Positions 32,541 through 41,407 of a stretch of DNA of 64,000 nt are shown here, one piece after another (the stretch's first letter is position 1; each line of letters opens with the position of its first letter). Below the pieces are notes generated by a model. That model did not search any database and was not told the DNA's origin. It saw only the letters and a program-made list of their open reading frames with translations. The translations under genes were made by a program, and so were the position numbers. Source of the DNA: Thermomonas paludicola. Lineage in GTDB: Bacteria; Pseudomonadota; Gammaproteobacteria; Xanthomonadales; Xanthomonadaceae. Where the stretch lies: contig NZ_CP093311.1 of NCBI RefSeq assembly GCF_024498955.1, positions 1,922,001 through 1,986,000 on the forward strand, written 5' to 3'.

Positions 32541-32915
32541 TCAACTGCGCAGGCGGTCGCAAGCATGCAGCAGCCATCCGCTGATCATCAGCGTGCCACC
32601 GAATGGCGCCAGCGCGGGCGCCAGCCCCAGCAACGCCGCCGCCAGCAGGCTGCCGCAGAACAGGAACACGCCCAGCAACAACATCACCAGCGCCAACAGC
32701 GCCAGTGGTCGCTGCGCCAGCGGCGCCAGCGCGGTCAAGGCCAGGCCGTGGGCAAAGGCGAACACGGCCGCCTGCAGCAAGCGACCTTGTGCAGCGGGGT
32801 CGGCAGCGTGCATGGCATAGGCCGCCAGTGCCACGGACAGACCGGCAACCAGGCTGCCGATGGAGGCGAGGTAGCGCCGATAAACGACGACGAAAGGCGT
32901 GCTGGAAACGTTCAT
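32541..32915 (-). CDS. DUF423 family membrane protein
   Basis: The 124-aa protein has four hydrophobic helices, an N-terminal basic YRRYLASIGSLVAGLSVALA segment and Ala-rich helix 2. The LLGVFLFCGSLLAAALLG and APFGGTLMISGWLLH ends are characteristic of DUF423/YwdK. Function unknown; the family is widespread and not essential in species tested. Confidence 0.88.
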   Translation of the reverse strand: MNVSSTPFVVVYRRYLASIGSLVAGLSVALAAYAMHAADPAAQGRLLQAAVFAFAHGLALTALAPLAQRPLALLALVMLLLGVFLFCGSLLAAALLGLAPALAPFGGTLMISGWLLHACDRLRS

Positions 32916-32953
32916 CCCGGTATTGTGCCAACAAGCGCTGGCGCAAATGCAAA

Positions 32954-32973
32954 CGCCGCGTCGAAACGCGGCG
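32954..32973 (-). terminator. possible terminator between the SRPBCC-like and DUF423 genes
   Basis: CGCCGCG (32954-32960) and CGCGGCG (32967-32973) form a 7-bp stem with a 6-nt loop, followed on the minus strand by TTTGC. The T-run is short, so termination would be weak. The flanking 100-bp gap has a second GC-rich dyad around 32990-33010. Confidence 0.35.
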
Positions 32974-33015
32974 CTTGCTGGATGCTTCCGGTCGCCGGCG
33001 GAGCCGGCGGCAGGG

Positions 33016-34080
33016 TTACTTCTTCACCGGCCAGTAAACATCGAACTGGCCGTTTTCGGTGAACGCGCCGGCCACACCCGACTTGTAGTCTTCAAAGGCG
33101 CGACCGGTCACCTCGTGGCCATGGGTCGCCGCCCATGCATGCAGGGCTTTACGTGCATTCTCCAGCCCGGCCATGTAACCGGTGAAGGTTGCCATCGCCG
33201 CCTTGGACGGCGGGTTGTTGGCGAACTTCACCGGCCCCTGGGTGTTCACCTTGCCGATCGTCCCGCCGCCCGTGCGACGCACCGGCTGCACCACGTCGAA
33301 GGTATAGGTTTCACGCCCCAGATCGGTGGTGACGATGCGCAGCGGGCCGACAGCTTCGAGGCCATTGGCTTCGATCACGCGCTTGATCCACTCGGCGTTG
33401 GAATTGATCGACGACTGGATCGCGGCATTCGAACGATCCACGGCGCCCGCGCTCACAACGAGCACGTCCTCGGCCGGGCGATCGACCATCTTCATCCCGG
33501 CCAGGGTGCTGCCCTTCTCCGCATAATCGATGTTCGGCACCGATGCCAGCACGGTGGTCAGGCGCGCCAGCCCCATTTTCATGTCGTCGCCAACGTGGCG
33601 GCTGACGTACAGGCCGGCGTAGCGGCCCAGCAGGTTCCAGCCGTAATCGACATCGTAGGTCTGGATGATTTCGACGTTGCGGTTGTTGCGCCCGGTGGGC
33701 TTGAAGCGGAACTCGGTGCGCTTGTTGTCGCCACGCTCGATGTTGTCGATGGCAATGGCGATTTTCTCGCGCGGCACGCTCTCGACGATTTTCCACGAGC
33801 CATTGCCCAGGCCCTTCTCTTTCGAGCTGTAATCAAGCTGCGCGCCTTCGCCTTCTTCCGGGCCGGAGAGGGTCAGCTGCATGCGCGGATCACGCAGCAC
33901 CAGCGGATTCCAGTCCTTGAAGCGGCGGAAGCTGTTGAGGGTATCGAACACGATGGTCATCTTGCGATTGGTCTCCGTCTTCTCCACCAGATGGCGCGAA
34001 GAAGGCAGCACCAGACCTACGATCACGTAGAGCAGGGTCACGATCACGAGGGAAATCAGGATCTCGAGCAAACGAGTCAT
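33016..34080 (-). CDS. membrane-anchored SRPBCC/polyketide-cyclase-like protein
   Basis: The 354-aa protein has one N-terminal membrane anchor (LLEILISLVIVTLLYVIVGL). A domain about 30-175 follows with ETNRKMTIVFDTLNSFRRFKDWNPLVLRDPRMQLTLSGP and GNGSWKIVESVPREKIAIAI, the START/SRPBCC layout also called polyketide cyclase. The C-terminal half (about 200-350) has a GyrI-like look, with MKMVDRPAEDVLVVSAGAVD and a closing FTENGQFDVYWPVKK. Such two-domain proteins are seen in Xanthomonads but have no assigned function. A GGAGA motif precedes the ATG. Confidence 0.7.
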   Translation of the reverse strand: MTRLLEILISLVIVTLLYVIVGLVLPSSRHLVEKTETNRKMTIVFDTLNSFRRFKDWNPLVLRDPRMQLTLSGPEEGEGAQLDYSSKEKGLGNGSWKIVESVPREKIAIAIDNIERGDNKRTEFRFKPTGRNNRNVEIIQTYDVDYGWNLLGRYAGLYVSRHVGDDMKMGLARLTTVLASVPNIDYAEKGSTLAGMKMVDRPAEDVLVVSAGAVDRSNAAIQSSINSNAEWIKRVIEANGLEAVGPLRIVTTDLGRETYTFDVVQPVRRTGGGTIGKVNTQGPVKFANNPPSKAAMATFTGYMAGLENARKALHAWAATHGHEVTGRAFEDYKSGVAGAFTENGQFDVYWPVKK

Positions 34081-34213
34081 TCAGGAATCTCCGGGGAAGG
34101 CCGCAGGCGGCCCCAAGCCGCACAGACCCGACATCGTAACAAACTGCAGCGCCCGGCGGCGAGGGCCAATCGCACGCAAATCGCGACGGCCCGCACCAAT
34201 CCGGACAATGCCT

Positions 34214-34855
34214 TCAGACCAATTGCAGTTCGAAAGCCTTGAGCACTGCCCGCGTACGGTCGCGTACGCCGAGTTTGCTCAGGATGTTGGACACGTGGTT
34301 CTTGATGGTGCCCTCTGCCACCCCCAGCGAATTGGCGATTTCCTTGTTGGAAAACCCGCTCGCCATCAGCCGCAGGATCTCGGTTTCGCGGTCAGTCAGG
34401 GGGTCGGGGCGATCCAGGCTGACGAACTCGTTGCGCATGTGTTCCAGCCCGGACAACAGCCGCTGCGTCACCGCCGGTTGCACCAGCGAACCGCCGCCGG
34501 CCACGGCCTGGATGGCATCGACGAGCTGCTCCAGCGACACGTCCTTGAGCAGATAGCCCTTGGCCCCGGCCTTGATCCCGGCCAGCACCAGCGCATCATC
34601 GTCAAAGGTGGTCAGGATGATGGTGGGCGGCAGCGTCCCGGCCCGCCCCATCGCCTGCAACGCCTCCAGCCCGGACATCACCGGCATGCGCATGTCCATC
34701 AGCACCACGTCGGGCTTGACCTGCGGAATCTGTTCCAGCGCCTGGCGACCATCGGACGATTCGGCCACCACCTCGATGCCCTCCGCCAGCGACAGCAGCG
34801 AGCGAATCCCCTGACGCACGAGGGTCTGGTCATCGACCAACAAGACACGAATCAT
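34214..34855 (-). CDS. NarL/FixJ-family response regulator
   Basis: The 213-aa protein has a receiver domain with acidic pocket VLLVDDQTL, phosphoacceptor Asp in PDVVLMDMRMP (near 54) and conserved Lys in KGYLLKDVS. A LuxR-type HTH (about 148-210) follows with LTDRETEILRLMASGFSNKEIANSLGVAEGTIKNH. The ATG at 34855 overlaps the sensor kinase stop (ATGA), so the two are coupled partners. Target genes are not evident. Confidence 0.94.
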   Translation of the reverse strand: MIRVLLVDDQTLVRQGIRSLLSLAEGIEVVAESSDGRQALEQIPQVKPDVVLMDMRMPVMSGLEALQAMGRAGTLPPTIILTTFDDDALVLAGIKAGAKGYLLKDVSLEQLVDAIQAVAGGGSLVQPAVTQRLLSGLEHMRNEFVSLDRPDPLTDRETEILRLMASGFSNKEIANSLGVAEGTIKNHVSNILSKLGVRDRTRAVLKAFELQLV

Positions 34856-36051
34856 GCAACGACTCCTTCTGGCAAGCAGGCGGCGGCGTTGGGGGCCACC
34901 GGCAAAGTGATGGTGAGCTGGAGCCCCTGGCCGCGCCGGCTGGCGATCTCGAGCTTGCCGCCGTGCTGGCGCAGGCGCTCGCCCAGGCCACGCAGGCCAT
35001 TGCCCGGGCTGACCTGATCGCTGCCGCGGCCATCGTCGCGCACCCTCAAGACCACATTGTGGCCCTCGCGGCGCGCGCTGAGCCACAGGTAGCTGGCGTC
35101 CGCGTGCCGTACTGCATTGGTGATCGCCTCTTGCGCACAGCGCAGGAGGACATGGGCGCGCTCGGGGTCATCGACGGTGAGTGGCTGCTCGATGTCCATC
35201 TCGATCATCAATTTGGGGACGTTTTCGGCCAGCGGGCGCAGCGCTGCGGCAAGGTCGATGGCCCCGCCCTCGCGCAGTTGGCTGACCGCTTCGCGCACGT
35301 CGGTCAGCAGCAGGCGTGCCAGCGTATGCGCCTGTTGCACATGCTCCTTGACCCGGCCGTCGGACAGGTGGCTGGCCACCTCCAGATTCAGGCTCAATGC
35401 GGTCAGGTGGTGGCCCAGCAGATCGTGCAGCTCACGCGAGATGCGGGTGCGCTCGTTGACCCGCGCACTGTCGGCGAGAAGCGCACGGGTGGCGCGCAGC
35501 TCGGCATTGAGCCGGCGCTGCTCCTCCCGCGCCTGCGCCTGCTGCAGCGCAACAAGACTAACCACGAACACGAAGCCGGAAAACCCCGCATACAGCATCG
35601 ACTGCATCAACGCTTCCAGCGGCGGGAACCCAAGCCAGCGGATGAACACCGGCGCCACTGCCAACTGACTGATCAGCAGCCAGGCAGCGCCCAGCGGCAA
35701 CGGCAGCAGCCACGGCAGCACGCAGGCGGCCACCATCAACAGCACGCTCCCCAGCCCCGACCCATTGAAATAGCTGACGCCCAGCGCCGCCAACGTCAGC
35801 ACGACGAGCAGCAGGTAATCGAGCGCATTGCGCCCGCGGCCGCCCAGGTCACGGGTCAACCACGCATAGCCAGCACCGAACGCCAGGTAAGCCAGCCAGC
35901 CCTGCCACGGCATTGCGCGCAGCGCCAGTTCCGCCAACTCCTCGGCCAGCCTGGGCTTCAGCCAGGAATACAGCAGCGGCAACCCCACCATCGCCCAGGT
36001 GAACAGGCCGGCGTAGCGCAACAATCGCGTGTGTGAAATGCGTGCAAACAT
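34852..36051 (-). CDS. DesK/LiaS-type sensor histidine kinase
   Basis: The 399-aa protein has six hydrophobic helices in the first ~165 residues and almost no extracytoplasmic domain, like intramembrane-sensing kinases. The HisKA_3 phosphoacceptor segment is ERTRISRELHDLLGHHLTAL (His near 206). The ATPase has AQEAITNAVRHADAS, VRDDGRG and GNGLRGLGERL. It pairs with the downstream regulator through an ATGA overlap. The compact membrane sensor suggests detection of lipid or envelope state, an inference from architecture only. Confidence 0.92.
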   Translation of the reverse strand: MFARISHTRLLRYAGLFTWAMVGLPLLYSWLKPRLAEELAELALRAMPWQGWLAYLAFGAGYAWLTRDLGGRGRNALDYLLLVVLTLAALGVSYFNGSGLGSVLLMVAACVLPWLLPLPLGAAWLLISQLAVAPVFIRWLGFPPLEALMQSMLYAGFSGFVFVVSLVALQQAQAREEQRRLNAELRATRALLADSARVNERTRISRELHDLLGHHLTALSLNLEVASHLSDGRVKEHVQQAHTLARLLLTDVREAVSQLREGGAIDLAAALRPLAENVPKLMIEMDIEQPLTVDDPERAHVLLRCAQEAITNAVRHADASYLWLSARREGHNVVLRVRDDGRGSDQVSPGNGLRGLGERLRQHGGKLEIASRRGQGLQLTITLPVAPNAAACLPEGVVA

Positions 36052-36185
36052 GCAGCCTTATACCGCCTCCCGTGCCACACCGCCCTGCACCGAAGGTCAT
36101 GGTCGCGCGGTCGCCGCGCATGCGATAATCCGGACTTGGCCCGCCACTCGGGTCTGTCCGCAGGCAGTCAACGGAGTTTTCTGGA

Positions 36186-36785
36186 ATGTCGATCGCCATC
36201 CGCGACGTGCGCGAGCACGAGCTGGATTCCGTCCTGTCACTCAACAACGCGGCCGGCCCTGCGATCCTCCCCTTGGATCCGGCCCGGTTGCGCCAACTGT
36301 TCGACAGCGCCGAATATTTCCGCGTGGCCGAGCGCGATGGCGCGATGGCCGGCTTCCTGATCGGCTTCGGTTCGCACGCGGCCCACGAAAGCAGCAATTT
36401 CGCCTGGTTCCGCGAGCGCTATCCGGATTTTTTCTACATCGATCGCGTGGTGGTCGCCAGCCGTCGTCGCGGCGGCGGCGTGGGCCGCGCGCTGTACGCG
36501 GATGTGCAGAGCTATGCCGAACTGCGCTACCCGCAACTGGCCTGCGAGGTGTTCCTGGAACATGGTGCCGACCATGCCCTGCTGTTCCACGGCAGCTTCG
36601 GCTTCCGCGAGGTCGGCCAGCACGTGATGACGCAGCACGACGTGCGCGCGGCAATGCTGATGAAAACCCTGTGCAGCTACCCCTGGGTTCGCGAGACGTA
36701 TGGCGATGCCCTGCCGGATGTCGCCTGGCTGCAGCGCCCGCGCAGCCACGTGGCCGCAACCCCCACCCTCGGAACCTGCGCATGA
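36186..36785 (+). CDS. GNAT-family acetyltransferase
   Basis: The 199-aa protein has the GNAT core: YIDRVVVASRRRGGGVGRALYADV (acetyl-CoA loop R-x-x-G-x-G) preceded by FRVAERDGAMAGFLIGF. A C-terminal extension of about 40 residues is not part of the usual fold. Substrate unknown. Its stop overlaps the minC start as ATGA, so it is the first gene of the min operon here, a reproducible pairing worth noting. GGAG lies upstream of the ATG. Confidence 0.87.
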   Translation: MSIAIRDVREHELDSVLSLNNAAGPAILPLDPARLRQLFDSAEYFRVAERDGAMAGFLIGFGSHAAHESSNFAWFRERYPDFFYIDRVVVASRRRGGGVGRALYADVQSYAELRYPQLACEVFLEHGADHALLFHGSFGFREVGQHVMTQHDVRAAMLMKTLCSYPWVRETYGDALPDVAWLQRPRSHVAATPTLGTCA

Positions 36786-37546
36786 GCACGCGGATGGATT
36801 ACGCCCAGGCCGGCGAATTGAAATTTGGCCAGGTCGGCATCGCCAACCTGCGGGTGCGCAGCCTGGACGTGGCGCAGCTGGCCGAGGAGATGCGCGAACG
36901 CGTGCAGCGCGCGCCCAACCTGTTTGCGCGCGCAGCGGTGGTGCTGGACTTCGGCGGGCTCAGCAAAACCCCGTCCGCCGAAGACGCACAAGCGCTGCTT
37001 GAGGGTCTGCGCAATGCCGGCGTGCTGCCGGTGGCACTGGCATACGGCACCAGGGAAATCGACGCGCTTTCGCAACAGCTTGGCCTGCCGCTGCTGGCGA
37101 AATTCCGCGCCCAGTACGAAAGCGCCACCACAGCGCCAACCCCGGCATCGCTGCCGGAGACCCCGACGCCCGCCGCGGCCCAGCCGGCGCCGGCGGCGAA
37201 ACCGCCTTCCGGCAACGCGCCGGGGCATATCCAGACCACGCCGGTGCGTTCCGGGCAGCAGGTCTTTGCCGACCAGCGCGACCTGACCGTGCTGGCCACG
37301 GTTGGCGCAGGCGCCGAGGTCATCGCCGACGGCAGCATCCATATTTATGGCGCCCTGCGCGGGCGCGCGCTGGCCGGCGCGCAAGGCAACGAAGAAGCAC
37401 GTATCTTCTGTCGCGAGTTCCATGCGGAACTGGTGGCGGTGGCCGGGCACTACAAAGTGCTGGAGGACATCCCGCCGGAGCTGCGCGGCAGATCCGTCCA
37501 GGTCTGGCTGGAGCAGGGCCAACTCAAGCTCGCGGCGCTCGACTGA
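36782..37546 (+). CDS. minC: septum site-determining protein MinC
   Basis: Inhibitor of FtsZ ring assembly away from mid-cell. The 254-aa product has an N-terminal FtsZ-inhibiting domain with ELKFGQVGIANLRVRSLD and a Pro/Ala-rich linker (about 118-150). The C-terminal beta-helix domain contains DLTVLATVGAGAEVIADGSI and YGALRGRALAGAQGNEEARI (the MinD-binding RSGQ face is at VRSGQQVF). The ATG overlaps the acetyltransferase stop. A hairpin at 37561-37581 lies between it and minD. Confidence 0.95.
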   Translation: MSTRMDYAQAGELKFGQVGIANLRVRSLDVAQLAEEMRERVQRAPNLFARAAVVLDFGGLSKTPSAEDAQALLEGLRNAGVLPVALAYGTREIDALSQQLGLPLLAKFRAQYESATTAPTPASLPETPTPAAAQPAPAAKPPSGNAPGHIQTTPVRSGQQVFADQRDLTVLATVGAGAEVIADGSIHIYGALRGRALAGAQGNEEARIFCREFHAELVAVAGHYKVLEDIPPELRGRSVQVWLEQGQLKLAALD

Positions 37547-37560
37547 CACCAACACCATGC

Positions 37561-37581
37561 GGGACGGAGCTTGCTCCGCCC
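37561..37581 (+). repeat. hairpin between minC and minD
   Basis: GGGACGGAGC (37561-37570) and GCTCCGCCC (37573-37581) pair with one bulged A around a TT loop. It lies in the 86-bp minC-minD gap without a U-tract, so it could be a processing or stability element rather than a terminator. Confidence 0.4.
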
Positions 37582-37632
37582 ATCCAGCCGGATTTGCCCG
37601 GCACTGCAAACAACAAGACGGAGGACGCCAAC

Positions 37633-38445
37633 TTGGCCGAAATCATCGTAGTCACCTCGGGCAAGGGCGGCGTTGGCAAGACCACGACCAGCGCCAGCAT
37701 CACCACCGGCCTTGCGCGCCGCGGCAAGAAGGTTGCGGTCATCGACTTCGACGTCGGCCTGCGCAACCTCGACCTGATCATGGGCTGCGAACGCCGCGTG
37801 GTGTATGACTTCGTCAACGTGATCCATGGCGAAGCGACGCTCAAGCAGGCACTGATCAAGGACAAGCGCTTCGACAACCTGTTCGTGCTGGCCGCCAGCC
37901 AGACGCGCGACAAGGATGCGTTGAGCAAGGAAGGCGTGGAGAAGGTGCTGAAGGACCTGGCGGCAGAGGGCTTCGACTACATCGTCTGCGACTCCCCCGC
38001 CGGCATCGAAAAAGGCGCGTTCCTGGCCATGTACTTCGCCGACAAGGCGATCGTGGTGGTGAACCCGGAGGTCTCCAGCGTGCGCGACTCCGACCGCGTG
38101 CTGGGCCTGCTGGCTTCCAAGACCCACCGCGCCGAACGCGGCGAGGGGGACGTGGTGGCGCATCTGTTGCTGACCCGATACAGCCCGCAGCGCGTGGAAA
38201 ACGGCGAAATGCTGTCGATCAAGGACGTCGAGGAAGTGCTGGGCCTGGCGACGCTCGGCGTGATCCCGGAATCCGGCGACGTGCTCAACGCATCCAACAA
38301 GGGCGAACCCGTGATCATGGACCCCGAATCCATCGCCGGCCAGGCGTATGAGGATGCGGTGGCGCGCCTGCTGGGCGAAGATCGCCCGCTGCGCTTCACC
38401 ACGGTGGAGAAGAAGGGCTTCTTCAGCAAGTTGTTCGGGGGTTGA
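37633..38445 (+). CDS. minD: septum site-determining ATPase MinD
   Basis: Membrane-associated ParA-type ATPase that carries MinC and oscillates with MinE. The 270-aa product begins at TTG 37633, with GGAGG 8 nt upstream, giving LAEIIVVTSGKGGVGKTTTSA (deviant Walker A). The motifs VIDFDVGLRNLDLIMG and DYIVCDSPAGIEKGA and the C-terminal amphipathic membrane-targeting helix KKGFFSKLFGG are present. The open frame reaches 13 codons further upstream but lacks a ribosome site. Confidence 0.97.
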   Translation: MAEIIVVTSGKGGVGKTTTSASITTGLARRGKKVAVIDFDVGLRNLDLIMGCERRVVYDFVNVIHGEATLKQALIKDKRFDNLFVLAASQTRDKDALSKEGVEKVLKDLAAEGFDYIVCDSPAGIEKGAFLAMYFADKAIVVVNPEVSSVRDSDRVLGLLASKTHRAERGEGDVVAHLLLTRYSPQRVENGEMLSIKDVEEVLGLATLGVIPESGDVLNASNKGEPVIMDPESIAGQAYEDAVARLLGEDRPLRFTTVEKKGFFSKLFGG

Positions 38446-38448
38446 CGC

Positions 38449-38718
38449 ATGTCCATTTTCGACTTCCTCAAGCCCAAGAAGAACACCGCGCAGACCGCCA
38501 AGAACCGCCTGCAGATCATCATCGCGCAGGAGCGCAGCTCGGCCGGCGCGCCCGACTACCTGCCGCTGATGCGGCGGGAAATCCTTGAGGTGATCCGCAA
38601 GTACGTGAACGTGGACACCGACGCGGTGAAGGTCGATGTGGTCAAGGACGGCGAGCATGACGTGCTCGACATCTCGGTGTCACTGCCGGAACGCGGTGCC
38701 GCACCTGCCGGCGCGTGA
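38449..38718 (+). CDS. minE: cell division topological specificity factor MinE
   Basis: The 89-aa protein starts [20 protein letters not shown] (membrane and anti-MinCD segment). [20 protein letters not shown] and [16 protein letters not shown] form the topological specificity domain. It lies 3 bp after minD and completes the operon. Confidence 0.97.
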   Translation: MSIFDFLKPKKNTAQTAKNRLQIIIAQERSSAGAPDYLPLMRREILEVIRKYVNVDTDAVKVDVVKDGEHDVLDISVSLPERGAAPAGA

Positions 38719-38736
38719 CCGCGGCGCCTGCGCGCC

Positions 38737-39213
38737 ATGCTGACGCTTGCTGACATCGGCTTCGAGGCCCCGGCAAGCTTGCTGGCGCGCTACGGCTTGT
38801 CGCTGGTGCGCGTGGCCGACGGCGCAGAGATTCCCGGCAGTTATTGGGGCGGCGCCGAAGCCGGCATCATCGGCAGCACGGTGCATGCGCGCGCGGATAC
38901 GCCGGTGCATTCGCTGTTGCATGAAGCCGGCCACCTGATCGTGCTGCCGCCTGAACGCCGCGCCTTGGTGCATACCGATGCCACCGACTCGGTTCCGGAA
39001 GAGGACGCCGTCTGCGTGCTGCAAGGCCTGCTGGGCGATGCCCTGCCCGGCGTTGGCCGCGCGCAGGTGTGGGCCGACATGGACAGCTGGGGCTATACCT
39101 TCCGCCTCGGCTCGGCGCGTGCCTACGTGGAGCAGGACGCCGAGCACGCGTGGCGATGGCTGCGCGAACGGGGCTTGATTGACGATCACGGCGCGCTGTC
39201 GGCGACGTCCTGA
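38737..39213 (+). CDS. small putative zinc-binding protein with HExxH motif
   Basis: The 158-aa protein contains SLLHEAGHLIVLPPERRALV, an HExxH motif usual in zinc metalloproteases, followed by an acidic PEEDAVCVLQGLLGDALPG segment that could supply a third ligand. There is no signal peptide, so it is probably cytoplasmic. It is 18 bp after minE and likely co-transcribed. No named family is recognised; protease function is only suggested by the motif. Confidence 0.7.
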   Translation: MLTLADIGFEAPASLLARYGLSLVRVADGAEIPGSYWGGAEAGIIGSTVHARADTPVHSLLHEAGHLIVLPPERRALVHTDATDSVPEEDAVCVLQGLLGDALPGVGRAQVWADMDSWGYTFRLGSARAYVEQDAEHAWRWLRERGLIDDHGALSATS

Positions 39214-39307
39214 CCCCGCCCGCCATCTCCAGCAAGCCCCGGACCGAACCCTGGCGGGCAGTCTGATAGCCTTGCTGCCTCGCCTGCCTGCCGCCAAGGA
39301 TCGCCCC

Positions 39308-41293
39308 GTGAAGCTTCGCCATGCCCTGCTCGCTGCCGCCGTGATCGGCACCCTCGGCCTGCCGGCCTGCAAGCGCGAACCCACGCCGGCGGCACCGGCA
39401 ACGCCCGCGCCACCGGCGGCAGGCGGCGAAACCGCCGACCAGTTCGTCGCCCGCGTCAATGAAGAAGTGCGCAAGTTCAGCACCGAACTGAACTCGGCGC
39501 AGTGGCTGTCCAATACCTACATCAACGGCGACAGCGAACTGGTCGCCGCCAAGGCCAACGAGCGCTGGCTGACGCAGCTCAATCTCTGGATCGAGCAGTC
39601 CAGGCGCTTCAACGGGACGCCGATGAAGCCGGAGACGGCGCGCGCCATCAAGCTGCTCAAGCTGTGGACCGCGATGCCGGCGCCCAAGGATCCGCACAAG
39701 CTCGAAGAACTGACCCGGATCGCCAGCCGCATGGAAGGCATGTATGGCGCCGGCAGCTACTGCAGCGGCGAAGGCGGCAACAAGACCTGTCGCGACATCG
39801 GCCAGCTCAGCGACGTGCTCGCCAAGAGCCGCGACTACGACACCCAGCTGGACGCCTGGCAGGGCTGGCACACCATCAGCGTACCGATGCGCAAGGACTA
39901 CACCCGCTTCGCCGAATTGGTGAACCAGGGCGCGAAGGAAATGGGTTTTGCCGATGCCGGCGAGATGTGGCGCTCCGGCTACGACATGAGCCCTGCCGAA
40001 CTGGCCGCGGAAAGCGACCGCCTGTGGGGCCAGGTCAGGCCCTTGTACGAACAGTTGCACTGCTACGCGCGCGGCAAGCTGGACGCGCAATACGGCAAGG
40101 ACAAGGGCGAGGTGGCCGGCGGCATGTTGCCGGCGCACCTGACCGGCAACCTGTGGCAACAGGACTGGAGCAACCTGTGGGACGTCCTGCAGCCCTACAA
40201 AAAAGCCGGCAGCCTGGACATCAACGCGGCGCTCAAGCGCATGGCCGACGCCGACCTTGCGCGTGAGCTGGGCAAGCCCGCTGCCAACGGTGCATCGGCC
40301 GCCGAGCACGTCTTCCTGGCCCAGCGCGCCGCGCAGCTGGACACCGCCAAGGCCATGGCCCAGCGTGCGCAGGATTTCTATGTCTCGCTGGGCATGCCGA
40401 AACTGCCCGACAGTTATTGGCAGAAATCGCAGTTCATCAAGCCGATGGAGCGCGACGTGGTCTGCCACGCCAGCGCCTGGGACATGAACATGCAGGGCGA
40501 CGTGCGCACCAAGATGTGCATCGCGCCCAACGAGGAAGAACTGACCACCATCTACCACGAGCTTGGCCATCTCTATTACGACCTGGCCTACAACAAGCAG
40601 GCGCCCCTGTTCCAGAACGGCGCGCACGACGGCTTCCACGAGGCCATCGGCGACACCATCGTGCTGGCGATGACGCCCAGGTACATGGCCTCGGTCGGGC
40701 TGGTGGCCGAACCGCAGCAGAGCCACGACGCGCTGATCAATGCCCAGATGCGGATGGCGCTGACCAAGGTGGCATTCCTGCCATTCGGACTGATGATCGA
40801 TCGCTGGCGCTGGGGCGTGTTCGACGGCTCGATCAAGCCCGACCACTACAACCAGGCCTGGTGGGAACTGAAAGCCAAGTACCAGGGCGTGGCACCGGTG
40901 ACCCCGCGCGGCGAGGAGTTCTTCGATCCGGGCGCGAAATACCACGTCCCTGCCAATACGCCTTACACCCGCTACTTCCTGGCCAACATCCTGCAATTCC
41001 AGTTCTACAAGGCCCTGTGCGGTGCCTCCGGCTACAAAGGGCCACTGTACGAATGCAGCTTCTACGGCAGCAAGGCAGCCGGCGACAAATACTGGGCGAT
41101 GTTGTCCAAGGGCAACAGCCAGCCTTGGCAACAAACGCTGAAGGAGTTGACCGGCGGCGAGACGATGGACGCCAGCGCGGTGTTGGAATACTTCGCCCCG
41201 CTGCAGCAATGGCTGAAGGAACAAAATGCCGGATCGCAGTGCGGCTGGAACCCGGCCGCCACCGCACCGGCTGTCGCCCACACCGCAGGCTGA
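39308..41293 (+). CDS. peptidase family M2 (angiotensin-converting-enzyme-like) dipeptidyl carboxypeptidase, lipoprotein
   Basis: The 661-aa product begins at GTG 39308 with signal MKLRHALLAAAVIGTLGLPAC; Cys in the LPAC lipobox suggests a periplasm-facing lipoprotein. It shows the zinc site TIYHELGHLYYDLAY and the downstream HDGFHEAIGDTIVLAMTP glutamate, the M2/ACE pattern. PLFQNGAHDG and a WWELKAKYQG segment also match. ACE homologues are known in Xanthomonas and relatives and remove C-terminal dipeptides. It probably takes part in peptide turnover in the envelope. Confidence 0.93.
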   Translation: MKLRHALLAAAVIGTLGLPACKREPTPAAPATPAPPAAGGETADQFVARVNEEVRKFSTELNSAQWLSNTYINGDSELVAAKANERWLTQLNLWIEQSRRFNGTPMKPETARAIKLLKLWTAMPAPKDPHKLEELTRIASRMEGMYGAGSYCSGEGGNKTCRDIGQLSDVLAKSRDYDTQLDAWQGWHTISVPMRKDYTRFAELVNQGAKEMGFADAGEMWRSGYDMSPAELAAESDRLWGQVRPLYEQLHCYARGKLDAQYGKDKGEVAGGMLPAHLTGNLWQQDWSNLWDVLQPYKKAGSLDINAALKRMADADLARELGKPAANGASAAEHVFLAQRAAQLDTAKAMAQRAQDFYVSLGMPKLPDSYWQKSQFIKPMERDVVCHASAWDMNMQGDVRTKMCIAPNEEELTTIYHELGHLYYDLAYNKQAPLFQNGAHDGFHEAIGDTIVLAMTPRYMASVGLVAEPQQSHDALINAQMRMALTKVAFLPFGLMIDRWRWGVFDGSIKPDHYNQAWWELKAKYQGVAPVTPRGEEFFDPGAKYHVPANTPYTRYFLANILQFQFYKALCGASGYKGPLYECSFYGSKAAGDKYWAMLSKGNSQPWQQTLKELTGGETMDASAVLEYFAPLQQWLKEQNAGSQCGWNPAATAPAVAHTAG

Positions 41294-41315
41294 CGGGCTC
41301 CGGCAGGCAGCATTG

Positions 41316-41341
41316 GCAAGGCCAGCGCACGCCGGCCTTGC
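41316..41341. terminator. hairpin between convergent M2 peptidase and MFS genes
   Basis: GCAAGGCC (41316-41323) and GGCCTTGC (41334-41341) form an 8-bp stem with a 10-nt loop in the 114-bp gap between convergent genes. No U-run follows, so intrinsic termination is doubtful. Confidence 0.35.
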
Positions 41342-41407
41342 TGCCCCGGCAACCACCCGCACGCGCTCCTGGCGGGCTGCCCGCGGGCATCCTGCAGACG
41401 CGCGTGA

